A DNA stretch of 64,000 bases. It comes from Mycobacteroides chelonae CCUG 47445 (GTDB lineage Bacteria > Actinomycetota > Actinomycetes > Mycobacteriales > Mycobacteriaceae). This document shows, piece after piece, positions 36,595-44,670 of the stretch (positions are counted from its first letter, which is position 1; each line of letters starts with the position of its first letter). The stretch spans positions 1,488,001-1,552,000 of the forward strand of contig NZ_CP007220.1 of the NCBI RefSeq assembly GCF_001632805.1, read 5' to 3'. The translations under genes and the position numbers were made by a program. The notes under the pieces are model-generated. The model saw nothing but the letters and a program-made list of their open reading frames with translations. It ran no database searches and was not told the DNA's origin.

Positions 36595-36830
36595 TGTCCG
36601 ATCTGATCACGGGCGAGATCACCGTCGGAATGGAACCGATCTTCGTACCCAAGAAGGTCGCCGCTGCGGCGCTGGGTGCGATCTCTCTGAACAAGCTCAA
36701 TGAACTCATTAGGACAGGTCGTATCAATCCCCGAGTGTTAGACGGACGCGTGATGTTCACACCCGAGGAGTTGCGGAGATTTGCTGCCGAGCTGCCCTCT
36801 TGGGAGCCCCCAGAGAGTCGGGGGCACTGA
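36594..36830 (+). CDS. Excisionase-like winged-helix protein
   Basis: 78 residues from ATG 36594. FVPKKVAAAALGAISLNKLN followed by ELIRTGRINPRVLDGRVMFT reads as the short MerR/Xis-type helix-turn-helix in which a Y-x-x-x-x-x-L-I-x-x-G-x-I motif is followed by a strand and F-x-x-E-E-L. Such proteins direct excision with the integrase or act as regulators. It is flanked by 1-nt overlaps on both sides, so it is in the early operon. Confidence 0.65.
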   Translation: MSDLITGEITVGMEPIFVPKKVAAAALGAISLNKLNELIRTGRINPRVLDGRVMFTPEELRRFAAELPSWEPPESRGH

Positions 36831-38188
36831 TGGCGCTGAAACTCGGTTCACTGTTTTCGGGCGCTGGAGGCCTGGATCTTGGTGTCACTTCCATCTTCGA
36901 CGCTGAGACCGTCTGGATCTGCGAATTCAACAAAGACGCTCAGAAGGTGCTCGCGGCCCGCTTTCCGGGTTTACCCAACTTGATCGACGTGACCGCCGTG
37001 GACTGGACCACGGTCGAGGGTGTTGACATCCTGTGCGGCGGTTTTCCCTGCCAGGACGTGAGTTGCGCGGGTGTCCGCAAGGGGTTGACCGATGGAACGC
37101 GCTCGGGCCTGTGGTCCTACTTCGCCGAGGCCATCTCAGTGCTTCGCCCGAAGTTCGTCGTGATTGAGAACGTGAGGGGTCTACTCAGTGCAACCGCCGA
37201 TCGCAACATGGAACCCAGCGACTCAGACCTGGGAGAAGACGCAGGACAGCCTTCACTCAACGCGGCCGGAGCCGTACTCGGAGACCTGGCCGGACTCGGG
37301 TATAACGCGAGCTGGCGGACTGTATCCGCGTCATGGTGGGGAGCCCCGCATCAGCGCGAACGAGTCTTCATCCTTGCCTATCGCGCCGACCTCACGGCGG
37401 CAGAAGTCGAAGAAGCAATCCGACCCGAATCAGGAGTCATTCCTGACCTGACCGGTATCGGCGACGGTGATCTACTGCCGACGCCCACCGCGGGGTACTA
37501 CACCCGCGGGTCTAAGCATCTGATGCTGCCGTACGTCGCGCAGTACGCAACGGGACATGATCCGGTGCCGAATCGGCCAGACCTCAAGGGTCGGCCCGAT
37601 CCGCTGCTGCCGACGCCCATTGCGCTCCAGAACAACACGCACAACAGCGCGGGCAAGCCGATGTTGACCGGGCTGGTCAAGGAGCTGTTCCCCACACCGC
37701 GGGTGAGCGACGGCAACGGTGGTGCGGGGCACCACGGCACCGGCGGACCTGATTTACGGACGGCCATCGATGACACGTTCGCGCTCATGCCCACGCCGAT
37801 GGCTACAGACGGTGTTCGTAAGGGGTATCACCCGAATCGGCGTCGCGAAATCGGCATCGGTGTATCGATCGTTCAGATGATCGACCTCGCGGTCGCGTAC
37901 AACGAACCCGAGTGGCACCAGTACGACCCCGCGGTGAAGCGGTGGGAAGCCCTCTTCCGACCCGCGCCATACCCCGTGGTCCCTGGTGGCGGGTCGCCGC
38001 AACTGAATCCGCGGTTCGCCGAGTGGATGATGGGCTGGCCGCTGGATTGGGTCAATATCGAAGGACTCTCACGGCGCGCGCAACTGCGCATCTGTGGCAA
38101 TGGCGTGGTGCCGCAACAGGCAGCCGGCGCGCTGCGCTGGATGCTCAGTGACCTACTCGCAGAGCTGCATGCGTCGGTGGCGGCATGA
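36830..38188 (+). CDS. DNA (cytosine-5) methyltransferase, orphan
   Basis: 452 residues. C5-methylase motifs in order: I, SLFSGAGGLDLG; IV, GGFPCQDVSCAG with the catalytic Cys74; VI, ENVRG with Glu113; VIII, QRERVFILAYR; X, GNGVVPQQAAGAL at the C-terminus. The variable target-recognition part has four L-x-P-T-P elements (LLPTPTA, LLPTPIA, LFPTPRV, LMPTPMA), a feature of some phage methylases. No restriction endonuclease is alongside, so it likely protects phage DNA from host restriction or marks it. The target is unknown. Confidence 0.95.
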   Translation: MALKLGSLFSGAGGLDLGVTSIFDAETVWICEFNKDAQKVLAARFPGLPNLIDVTAVDWTTVEGVDILCGGFPCQDVSCAGVRKGLTDGTRSGLWSYFAEAISVLRPKFVVIENVRGLLSATADRNMEPSDSDLGEDAGQPSLNAAGAVLGDLAGLGYNASWRTVSASWWGAPHQRERVFILAYRADLTAAEVEEAIRPESGVIPDLTGIGDGDLLPTPTAGYYTRGSKHLMLPYVAQYATGHDPVPNRPDLKGRPDPLLPTPIALQNNTHNSAGKPMLTGLVKELFPTPRVSDGNGGAGHHGTGGPDLRTAIDDTFALMPTPMATDGVRKGYHPNRRREIGIGVSIVQMIDLAVAYNEPEWHQYDPAVKRWEALFRPAPYPVVPGGGSPQLNPRFAEWMMGWPLDWVNIEGLSRRAQLRICGNGVVPQQAAGALRWMLSDLLAELHASVAA

Positions 38189-38952
38189 GCACCGTTGACC
38201 AGTACATACCCGCGGTCGAGCTACTGGAGCCGCTAGGACTGACCTGGAGTCATCAGACCAACCTCTCTGGATTACTCGGGGCCAACGACGAGGGCAAGGA
38301 CCTCGCGGCGATCGACCGGGCCGACCTCAAGGCATACCAGGTCGCCACCGCAGAAATGGAAATGGTCAGCATCCTTCCGACCTTCGTCCACGACCAGCTC
38401 GAAGCAATCGCGATTCCCGACCGAATCGTGTACTACCGCCACAACTTCTATCTGATGGGCATCGAGACGGGCGCGGAGGTTCATCGCTCGACGATCGCAC
38501 TCATGGCGTTGGCCGCGCGAGGCAAGAGCTACGACCCCGCGGCTAAGAAGCGCATCAAGGGTCTACCGATGGACATCGACCGCGGGCTGATCGTGCACAT
38601 CCCCGAGGGTGCGAAGAAGGCCACCGTGCACTGGGTCAACCTGCTACGCGGATGGGGCGATGTGTCGCTGGCACACCGGCTCTCTGAGCTTCGCAAGCGC
38701 ACCATCAAGGACTACATCGCGCCCGTGCGGCGTCCCGACGACCGGCCCAAGAACGCTCAGGCGTACCGCCGTCGCGGCCAGTTCGACAACTTTTCAAACA
38801 GGACACGCAAGCGGTTCGACGTACTCGCGGCACGCGCGAAGGACATCGAAGAGCTGCGCGACGTGTACACGCGAGCGCACAAGAACATTGCGCTCACCCC
38901 CAGCTTCAAAGAGGCATGCAAACGACGGCTAGCGGAGCTGTCGGCCTCCTAG
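38185..38952 (+). CDS. Degenerate paralogue of the phage PD-(D/E)XK nuclease
   Basis: 255 residues, starting as ATGA on the methylase stop. Its second half aligns with the nuclease encoded at 41894-42823: AIPDRIVYYRHNFYLMGIETG against GTPDRVGEYQGKHYIIDVKTG, then DRGLIVHIPEGAKKATVHWV against DRAIVIHLPSGQGKCELHWV, and a shared ending KRRLAEL. The catalytic D-x-K of the nuclease is G-I-E here, and the later Q-L-G-A-Y motif is lost, while the PDR Asp remains (Asp79). So the fold is probably kept but cleavage is unlikely. It could be a structural partner, a DNA-binding subunit or an inhibitor. Confidence 0.75.
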   Translation: MSTVDQYIPAVELLEPLGLTWSHQTNLSGLLGANDEGKDLAAIDRADLKAYQVATAEMEMVSILPTFVHDQLEAIAIPDRIVYYRHNFYLMGIETGAEVHRSTIALMALAARGKSYDPAAKKRIKGLPMDIDRGLIVHIPEGAKKATVHWVNLLRGWGDVSLAHRLSELRKRTIKDYIAPVRRPDDRPKNAQAYRRRGQFDNFSNRTRKRFDVLAARAKDIEELRDVYTRAHKNIALTPSFKEACKRRLAELSAS

Positions 38953-38994
38953 AAGGGCATCACAACAACGACACCAACGAATGGAAGGAATGAG

Positions 38995-39102
38995 ATGTCA
39001 TCCAAAGAAATGACTTTCGGCGACTACGCGTCCTGGCTGATGTTGGCCATGACCGGGCCGATCGTCGCGGCGGCGTACCTGATCCGAGTGGGGGCGTTCT
39101 GA
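38995..39102 (+). CDS. 35-residue membrane peptide
   Basis: ATG 38995 follows an excellent GGAAGGA site. The frame codes for a short polar start (MSSKEMTFGDYAS) and one hydrophobic helix (WLMLAMTGPIVAAAYLI), ending R-V-G-A-F. Its stop overlaps the next start (TGATG). Likely a single-pass membrane peptide of unknown role. Confidence 0.65.
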   Translation: MSSKEMTFGDYASWLMLAMTGPIVAAAYLIRVGAF

Positions 39103-39425
39103 TGGACACCAACTACCCGACATACCCCAGCGGCACCATCGCGTACTGGGTATGCCCACGCAACGACAACCATGTCTCAGTACTGTTGCGAGACGCCAAC
39201 GGCTGGAACCTTTCCGGGGTTGCTGAGCGTGGCAATTTCACCATGTTCATGGAGCCTCTTAAGTTGGGCCTCGCGCTGTTGACAGGTCATTCGATCCCGG
39301 TCATCAGCGACCAAGACTTCCATGAACTCCAGCAGGGACCCAAGCCGATGGTCGTGACCATCGTGCACATTCCCACCGCGCCGTTGATCACCGACGAGGA
39401 CGAAGAGGTGGCCGACCATGCGTGA
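39102..39425 (+). CDS. Hypothetical protein, single copy of a repeated phage domain
   Basis: 107 residues. It starts with SGTIAYWVCPRNDNHVSVLL then DANGWNLSGVAERGNFTMF. This about 45-residue unit recurs twice in the next gene. The C-terminus is acidic. No function recognised. It overlaps the next gene by 8 nt. Confidence 0.75.
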   Translation: MDTNYPTYPSGTIAYWVCPRNDNHVSVLLRDANGWNLSGVAERGNFTMFMEPLKLGLALLTGHSIPVISDQDFHELQQGPKPMVVTIVHIPTAPLITDEDEEVADHA

Positions 39426-39966
39426 GTATTCCACGGGTTCAATGGTGTTCACCATCTGCCCGGACAACGACAACCACGCCGTTTTCGGTCTACGCGCCGA
39501 GGACGGCTGGTATCTCATGCAGGTCACCGAATCGAGCACGCTCAAGATCACCCAAGAGCCGTCCACCGACGAGGAGATAATGGGCGATCTGGATATGACG
39601 TGGATCGTCTGCCGCGACCCGTCGATGACGATCATCGGGCCGGATAAGACGCGGCCGGACGAGTGTCCCAGTGGGAGTATCATTTTCAGCCGGATGGATG
39701 ATCATCCGTTCGCGATCGTCGCTGGCCTGAAAACGCTCGACGGCTGGGAATTCGCGCGTATCAACCCAGAAGGCAAGTTTGAGGCGATGGCGTTCATCCA
39801 TCACCTGCTGACTCACCACTTGGGAATGAACGTCGGACTACCGCAGGACGAAAACGTCTTCGGTAGCGACAGTGTTGACCCGCGGTACGTGATCGGTGGC
39901 GACTGGACAATCGTCCACGTCCCCACGGTCGTCACCACCCCGGTATCGAAGGCGGCGGAGAACTAA
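39418..39966 (+). CDS. Hypothetical protein with two copies of the repeated domain
   Basis: 182 residues. Copy one: TGSMVFTICPDNDNHAVFGL then AEDGWYLMQVTESSTLKIT. Copy two: SGSIIFSRMDDHPFAIVAGL then LDGWEFARINPEGKFEAMA. Both match the unit in the gene upstream in the order S-G-S/T-I, a D-x-H core, then D-G-W. The protein is therefore an internal duplication of its neighbour. No enzyme motif is visible. Confidence 0.75.
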   Translation: MREYSTGSMVFTICPDNDNHAVFGLRAEDGWYLMQVTESSTLKITQEPSTDEEIMGDLDMTWIVCRDPSMTIIGPDKTRPDECPSGSIIFSRMDDHPFAIVAGLKTLDGWEFARINPEGKFEAMAFIHHLLTHHLGMNVGLPQDENVFGSDSVDPRYVIGGDWTIVHVPTVVTTPVSKAAEN

Positions 39967-40493
39967 TGGACCTGATCGTGGTGGACCTAGAGACCACAGG
40001 TCTTGACACCGATGTTCACTCGATTCTGGAGGTGGCGGCGGTCAACGTCGCCACCGGCCAGGAACTCTACTTTGTGCCCTACATCAAGCCTGATCAGATG
40101 ATGTTGGCCGACCCGGAAGCGTTGCGTATCAACAGGTATTACGAGCGCGGCGTGTTCCGCAAGATGCTCAAAAGTCCGGCCGACAACGTCCAAGCCTATC
40201 GCGAGCTGTTCGACATGCTGAAAGACAACAGGCTCGGCGGCGCTAACCCGCGGTTCGACGCCGACATGCTGGTCAGGGCGGCGGGCTACGCGGAGTCTTG
40301 GCACTACCGACTGGCCGATGTGTGCGCGTACGTCAGTGGCGCTCTGGGATTCGACCCGAGCGACATTCGCGGCCTGCACGACGTGTGTGTATCACTCTCG
40401 GTGGACACCGGCGCTGAGCACAGCGCCCTAGACGACGCCAGGGCGACCGCAGCATGCTTCCGGGCCGCCGCACTGGGACCACGGAGTCGATGA
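39966..40493 (+). CDS. DnaQ-like DEDDh 3'-5' exonuclease
   Basis: 175 residues. ExoI motif VVDLETTGLD has Asp7 and Glu9. ExoII is GGANPRFDADM with Asp98. ExoIII is EHSALDDARA with His152 and Asp157, making it the DEDDh class. The size is that of a stand-alone proofreading subunit or RNase T-like enzyme. In a phage without a visible DNA polymerase it may degrade or trim ssDNA or RNA, or act with the host polymerase. 1-nt overlap upstream, 4-nt overlap downstream. Confidence 0.92.
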   Translation: MDLIVVDLETTGLDTDVHSILEVAAVNVATGQELYFVPYIKPDQMMLADPEALRINRYYERGVFRKMLKSPADNVQAYRELFDMLKDNRLGGANPRFDADMLVRAAGYAESWHYRLADVCAYVSGALGFDPSDIRGLHDVCVSLSVDTGAEHSALDDARATAACFRAAALGPRSR

Positions 40494-40906
40494 TGGGAAG
40501 GCTCAAAGAGTGGTTCGGCCAACTCGTGCAACAGCTTCCGTCGCTAGACGTGGAGGCGCGCGTAGAGGTCGACAACTGGCTGACCGCAGGCAACAACCTG
40601 ATCGTGGAGGCCGGGGCGCAGGACCATCAGTTGTTCCTGCGCATGAACGGTAGTGACTGGCCGCTGCGATCGGGCACGTACGCGCTGGTGACCAGTCAGG
40701 GTCGGCGGCTGCTGCTGTCAACGCACTGGGACGAAGTTGACGACTGGGCGGTCTACGTCGGCACCGAGACGGTAGACCAGCACGACACACCTCCGGTGTG
40801 GGACGTGAAGTTCCGCATCGTCCCCTTTCACCGAGTTAGGGACCCCCTGGTCATCATCGCCCTGGAGGACGGGGAGTTCCTGACGGACATTGAGGAGATC
40901 GCATGA
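40490..40906 (+). CDS. Hypothetical phage protein
   Basis: 138 residues from ATG 40490, overlapping the exonuclease stop. An amphipathic start (MMGRLKEWFGQLVQQLPSL) is followed by a probable beta-rich domain (DHQLFLRMNGSDWPLRSGTY, LLLSTHWDEVDDWAVYVGTE). The acidic C-terminus is LEDGEFLTDIEEIA. No family recognised. It is coupled to the next gene by ATGA. Confidence 0.7.
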   Translation: MMGRLKEWFGQLVQQLPSLDVEARVEVDNWLTAGNNLIVEAGAQDHQLFLRMNGSDWPLRSGTYALVTSQGRRLLLSTHWDEVDDWAVYVGTETVDQHDTPPVWDVKFRIVPFHRVRDPLVIIALEDGEFLTDIEEIA

Positions 40907-41622
40907 CACTCGCACTGGTCACCGACGACATGACGACAGGTGTTCTGAAAACCACTGATGGTGAGCGTAACTCGCGCAAAAAGCTGTACTGGAAACGTCG
41001 GCGAGAAGCGCTATCGGCCGTCGCGCTGGAACGCTTGGCAGATCTGGGCATTGCGTTCCCGGTGGTCGCGGGAACCATGACTATCCCCGAGGTTTGCGAC
41101 TACTTCGGCATCAGCCGATCGACACTTACCAACATTGCCCGCCAGTACTACGAAGAGCTGATCGAGGTCGGTTACATGCCCGGCAGCGTGACACAGCCGA
41201 CGCGGTACAGCGAGTTGGCGCTTGCGCATGTTGCGATGATCCTGCGACCCAGCACATCTGATCAGGCGATGATCATCCAGAAGGCGCTAGGCATCTACCG
41301 CGCACCTCGCGGAGCCGTCAAGGTGCACAACCAGAGCGGTGCTCACGTCAAGGTCTGCGGCCGCGTGCTCGATGAGGCATACAAGCTGATTAGTGAGATT
41401 CGCGAGGATGACCCCGAGGAGGTCTGGAAGGCGCTGGAGAAGCGCAATCGCCATGAGCTGCAAGTGCTCACGGTTGCGCTGGCGGCGCTCGTGCCGAATG
41501 ACCGCGGCGGACTACGCGCCTGGCTGGCCGAAATCGGTCTGGGCATCCGCTCGGACGCTCAGAACAAGGCAGCGGTCGGACTGGCCAGCTTGGTCCCGAG
41601 TCGTCAGCAGGTGTCTGAGTGA
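40903..41622 (+). CDS. Helix-turn-helix DNA-binding protein
   Basis: 239 residues. A basic N-terminal region (RNSRKKLYWKRRREALS) precedes MTIPEVCDYFGISRSTLTNI, a clear helix-turn-helix with the pattern of sigma-like or transposase-like DNA binders. The rest is helical with KKALGIYRAPRGAVKVH-type segments reminiscent of P22AR/antirepressor-side phage regulators, though I cannot confirm that. It sits mid-operon, so it may be a later-stage transcriptional regulator. ATGA and GTGA overlaps on either side. Confidence 0.7.
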   Translation: MTLALVTDDMTTGVLKTTDGERNSRKKLYWKRRREALSAVALERLADLGIAFPVVAGTMTIPEVCDYFGISRSTLTNIARQYYEELIEVGYMPGSVTQPTRYSELALAHVAMILRPSTSDQAMIIQKALGIYRAPRGAVKVHNQSGAHVKVCGRVLDEAYKLISEIREDDPEEVWKALEKRNRHELQVLTVALAALVPNDRGGLRAWLAEIGLGIRSDAQNKAAVGLASLVPSRQQVSE

Positions 41623-41897
41623 ACGAAGTCCCGGCGCGTCGCCGCGCGGTCTACGACGGTGACGCGCGCGAGGTTGCCAACACCCCCCAACTGCTGGGGC
41701 CATGCTCCCGTGGCATTTTCTGGCGACCCGTGTCAGCGGCGTACGACAGCGAAAACGACAACACCACAGTCGTATTCGCACCCGTACCGCGCGACGAGGT
41801 GATGGCGATTGCTGCCAAGCAGCTTGACGCGCATCGCGAGACGCTGATTGACCTCGCTGCCAGTGGGCTTCTCGACACCAAGGGGGCACGCAAGTGA
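41619..41897 (+). CDS. Hypothetical phage protein
   Basis: 92 residues from GTG 41619, overlapped by 4 nt on both sides, which supports that the frame is used. A hydrophilic N-terminus is followed by a predicted helix DEVMAIAAKQLDAHRETLID. No motif recognised. It lies directly upstream of the nuclease gene and could be its partner. Confidence 0.65.
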   Translation: MNEVPARRRAVYDGDAREVANTPQLLGPCSRGIFWRPVSAAYDSENDNTTVVFAPVPRDEVMAIAAKQLDAHRETLIDLAASGLLDTKGARK

Positions 41898-42823
41898 GCG
41901 ACCAGTTCACCAACGACATTCCACGCGATGGCTGGGGTCGCCCGAAGATCAAGCAGCCAGACGGCAAGCTCAAGGCCTACCGCCGTACCACCAAGTTCAT
42001 CAACGTGCTCGAAGACACCTACAACCTGGAGAAGTGGAAGCTGCGCCAGGTGGCACTAGGCCTAGGGCAGCGTGAAGACCTGGTGCTGGCCGCTGCGTCT
42101 TGCACACAAGAGGACAAGGGGACGCTCAACGACGTAGCGCACAAGGCGATGGAGCACGCGCGGTCATCGTCTAAGTCGACCACCGGGACGGCGCTGCACA
42201 AGCTGTGCGAGCGCGTGGACCGCGGCGAGCCCCTGGGTTCCATACCGTCAGCGTTCGTTGGTGACATCGAGGCCTATGAGAAGTGTCGCGACGCCAACGG
42301 CTTGAAATACAAGCAGATCGAAATGATGCGCGTCCTGCATGACTGGCAGGTCGCCGGCACCCCAGACCGGGTGGGGGAGTACCAGGGGAAGCACTACATC
42401 ATCGACGTGAAGACCGGAGACATCACCTGGTCTGAGCGTGAGATCTCGATGCAGCTCGGCGCGTACTCGCGCAGCACGGCATACACCGCTGACGGCGACC
42501 AGGTTGACGGCTTTGAGATCGACCAGGACCGCGCCATCGTCATTCATCTGCCATCCGGTCAGGGAAAGTGCGAATTGCACTGGGTAGACATCGCGCGCGG
42601 ATGGAAGGCATGCCAGCTCGCCAAGCAGGTATGGGACTGGCGCAGCGAGAGCGGCCTGTTCGTCCCGCTCAGCGAGGACGATCCGCTGATCCCTCTCGCG
42701 CTGGCCTGCACCACCGTGGAAGAACTTCGCGACCTCTGGCAGACCGCCTACGAGGAAGACGCGATTGACGATGCGTTCAAGGTCGTCGTCAAGCGACGCC
42801 TAGCCGAACTCGGCGCGGCGTAA
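41894..42823 (+). CDS. PD-(D/E)XK nuclease of the Cas4/RecB-like phage exonuclease group
   Basis: 309 residues from GTG 41894. Motifs in order: TGTALHKL with His102, QIEMM with Glu143, GTPDR with Asp158, IIDVKTG with Asp171 and Lys173, and QLGAY. The H-E-D-DxK-QxxxY order is that of RecB-family exonucleases used by phages for end resection and recombination. A Cas4 iron-sulfur cluster is not evident: Cys70, Cys105 and Cys131 do not form the usual four-Cys set. A related protein lacking the D-x-K is encoded at 38185-38952. Confidence 0.85.
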   Translation: MSDQFTNDIPRDGWGRPKIKQPDGKLKAYRRTTKFINVLEDTYNLEKWKLRQVALGLGQREDLVLAAASCTQEDKGTLNDVAHKAMEHARSSSKSTTGTALHKLCERVDRGEPLGSIPSAFVGDIEAYEKCRDANGLKYKQIEMMRVLHDWQVAGTPDRVGEYQGKHYIIDVKTGDITWSEREISMQLGAYSRSTAYTADGDQVDGFEIDQDRAIVIHLPSGQGKCELHWVDIARGWKACQLAKQVWDWRSESGLFVPLSEDDPLIPLALACTTVEELRDLWQTAYEEDAIDDAFKVVVKRRLAELGAA

Positions 42824-42857
42824 TCACAGCAACGGCACTACCAACGAAAGGTACGAA

Positions 42858-43838
42858 ATGAGCTGGCAGATGTGGACATTCATTGTCCTGGCGTTTATCG
42901 CGGTCCCGATCATCGGGGTCGGTCTGTGGATGCTGCGCAAGTCCGGCAGCGTCGGTCCCAAGCCTGAGAAGGATGGGCCCAATGACTATGACTACACGTA
43001 CAAGCTGCGCGACTGGGGGAACCAAGCCGATCGCGTAGCCGAGAACCGCGGCACCTCGAAGATGACGATCATCGTCGGCACCGCCATTCTCGCGCTAGCG
43101 ACGATCATCCTGGCTTTCGGATGCTTCACCATCGTTGCGACGCGCAGCGTCGGCATCGTGACCACGTTCGGAAAGCCTTCCGGGGCAACGCTCCAGAATG
43201 GGCTACACATCAAGGCACCCTGGTCGAACGTCACTGAGATGGATGGCGCGATTCAAAACGACGTGTTCAACGGTGACCACCGCGTGAAGATCCGCCTCGG
43301 CAACAACTCCACCGCTGACGCTGATGTCAACGTGCGCTGGCAGATCAAGGCTGACGCAGCCGATGTGCTCTTCGTCCAGTACAAGACGTTCGACAACGTG
43401 AAGTCCAACCTCGTCACTCGCTCACTCCAGTCCGCCATGAATGAGACCTTCGCGTCATTTGATCCTCTGACGCCCAAGAATGCCACCAATGGCGCTGACC
43501 TGGGCACTTTGTCGCGGGAAGTCCAGAAACGTCTGAACGACAAGATCAGCGCGCAAATCGAGGTGCTTGAGGTCAACGTGCCGATCATCGACTACGACCA
43601 GCAGACCGAAGACAAGATCAACCAGTTCAACGCCGAGAAGGCCAACACGGCAGTGGCAGAACAGGCCAAGCAGACGGCACAGGCGCAGGCCGACGCCAAC
43701 AAGATCCTGGCGTCGTCGGTGTCCAACGATCCGAACGTCATCATCATGTACTGCATCCAGAAGTCGCTGGAGAAGGGGCAGCCCACCGCTGGCTGCTGGC
43801 CGATCAACGGCGCCATACCGACCGTGCCCGTCCGATGA
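42858..43838 (+). CDS. SPFH/band 7 (prohibitin-like) membrane protein
   Basis: 326 residues. Two membrane helices (about 6-27 and 70-92) flank a short soluble loop. The second leads directly into VATRSVGIVTTFGKPSGA and GLHIKAPWSNV, the start of an SPFH domain. The C-terminal part is a helical, Ala/Gln-rich coiled coil (FNAEKANTAVAEQAKQTAQA). Bacterial SPFH proteins such as HflK/HflC form large membrane rings that restrain the FtsH protease. A phage version could shield phage proteins, alter lysogeny decisions, or modify the membrane. It is preceded by a 34-nt AC-rich leader also seen elsewhere in this operon. Confidence 0.88.
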   Translation: MSWQMWTFIVLAFIAVPIIGVGLWMLRKSGSVGPKPEKDGPNDYDYTYKLRDWGNQADRVAENRGTSKMTIIVGTAILALATIILAFGCFTIVATRSVGIVTTFGKPSGATLQNGLHIKAPWSNVTEMDGAIQNDVFNGDHRVKIRLGNNSTADADVNVRWQIKADAADVLFVQYKTFDNVKSNLVTRSLQSAMNETFASFDPLTPKNATNGADLGTLSREVQKRLNDKISAQIEVLEVNVPIIDYDQQTEDKINQFNAEKANTAVAEQAKQTAQAQADANKILASSVSNDPNVIIMYCIQKSLEKGQPTAGCWPINGAIPTVPVR

Positions 43839-44182
43839 TCACCCTTGACGAGTACCAGCGCCGAGCGGCTGAAACGGCCATCTACCCGGATGCTGGAGAC
43901 GCGGACAGCGCCAACGGATTGGCCTATGTCGCGCTGGGTCTCGCTGGCGAGGCCGGTGAGATCGCGAACAAGGCCAAGAAAGTGCTACGCGACGACGCTG
44001 GCGTGATCACCGATGAGGCGCGGATGCGCATCATCTTCGAGCTGGGCGATGTGCTCTGGTATGTCGCCCAGACGGCGACCCAGCTCGGCGCTGATCTTGA
44101 GTCGATCGCGGGCATCAACATTGCCAAACTGGCCTCACGGACTGAGCGTGGCACGCTGCAAGGGTCCGGTGATTCGCGATGA
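43835..44182 (+). CDS. MazG-like nucleotide pyrophosphohydrolase
   Basis: 115 residues, overlapping the SPFH gene as ATGA. GLAGEAGEIANKAKK (E-x-x-E) and FELGDVLWYVA (E-x-x-D) are the metal-binding motifs of all-alpha NTP pyrophosphohydrolases. These hydrolyse (d)NTPs to monophosphates. Phage MazG proteins are thought to adjust nucleotide or alarmone pools during infection. Confidence 0.92.
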   Translation: MITLDEYQRRAAETAIYPDAGDADSANGLAYVALGLAGEAGEIANKAKKVLRDDAGVITDEARMRIIFELGDVLWYVAQTATQLGADLESIAGINIAKLASRTERGTLQGSGDSR

Positions 44183-44670
44183 AGAAAAAGCGGCTGCTGC
44201 GCCTGGTCGCCAGCGAGCGCGAGCGCGCCGACAAGGCGGCGCAGACGATCGAACGGCTCACCCGAGATGGCGAACAGAATCGCCAGAACCACAAGGAGAC
44301 TCGCGAGAAGCTACAGCGCACGATGGGGGTCATTCGCAAGGCTGAACGCGCGGCGGCGTATCTCACGCTACCCGAGTTCGGTTCCATCCCCTACTGCCCG
44401 ATGTGCGACGAGAGGCTTGAAGATATTCAGGTTCACCTCGTCGGATGGACCCAGCCTGACACGCCATTCACGAGGTCATACAGCGTGCCCACAAGCGGCG
44501 GCAGCCCTTATCTGCCTACCGGGTTCGTGCAATACACCGAATGGTTCGGCACTGTCGAGAGCGTGAACGAGAACGCTGACACACCAGCGCATCTGGTCTA
44601 TCAGTGCGGTTGCGGCTATGTCTTCCGTACGAAGACGCGCGAGGACACACCGAGGGCGGTCATCACATGA
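44179..44670 (+). CDS. Zinc-ribbon phage protein with N-terminal coiled coil
   Basis: 163 residues. The first 55 are highly charged and helical (KKKRLLRLVASERERADKAA). Two Cys pairs, YCPMC near residue 74 and QCGCGY near 147, could form one zinc site. ATGA overlaps on both sides. The function is unknown; nucleic-acid binding is plausible. Confidence 0.7.
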   Translation: MKKKRLLRLVASERERADKAAQTIERLTRDGEQNRQNHKETREKLQRTMGVIRKAERAAAYLTLPEFGSIPYCPMCDERLEDIQVHLVGWTQPDTPFTRSYSVPTSGGSPYLPTGFVQYTEWFGTVESVNENADTPAHLVYQCGCGYVFRTKTREDTPRAVIT

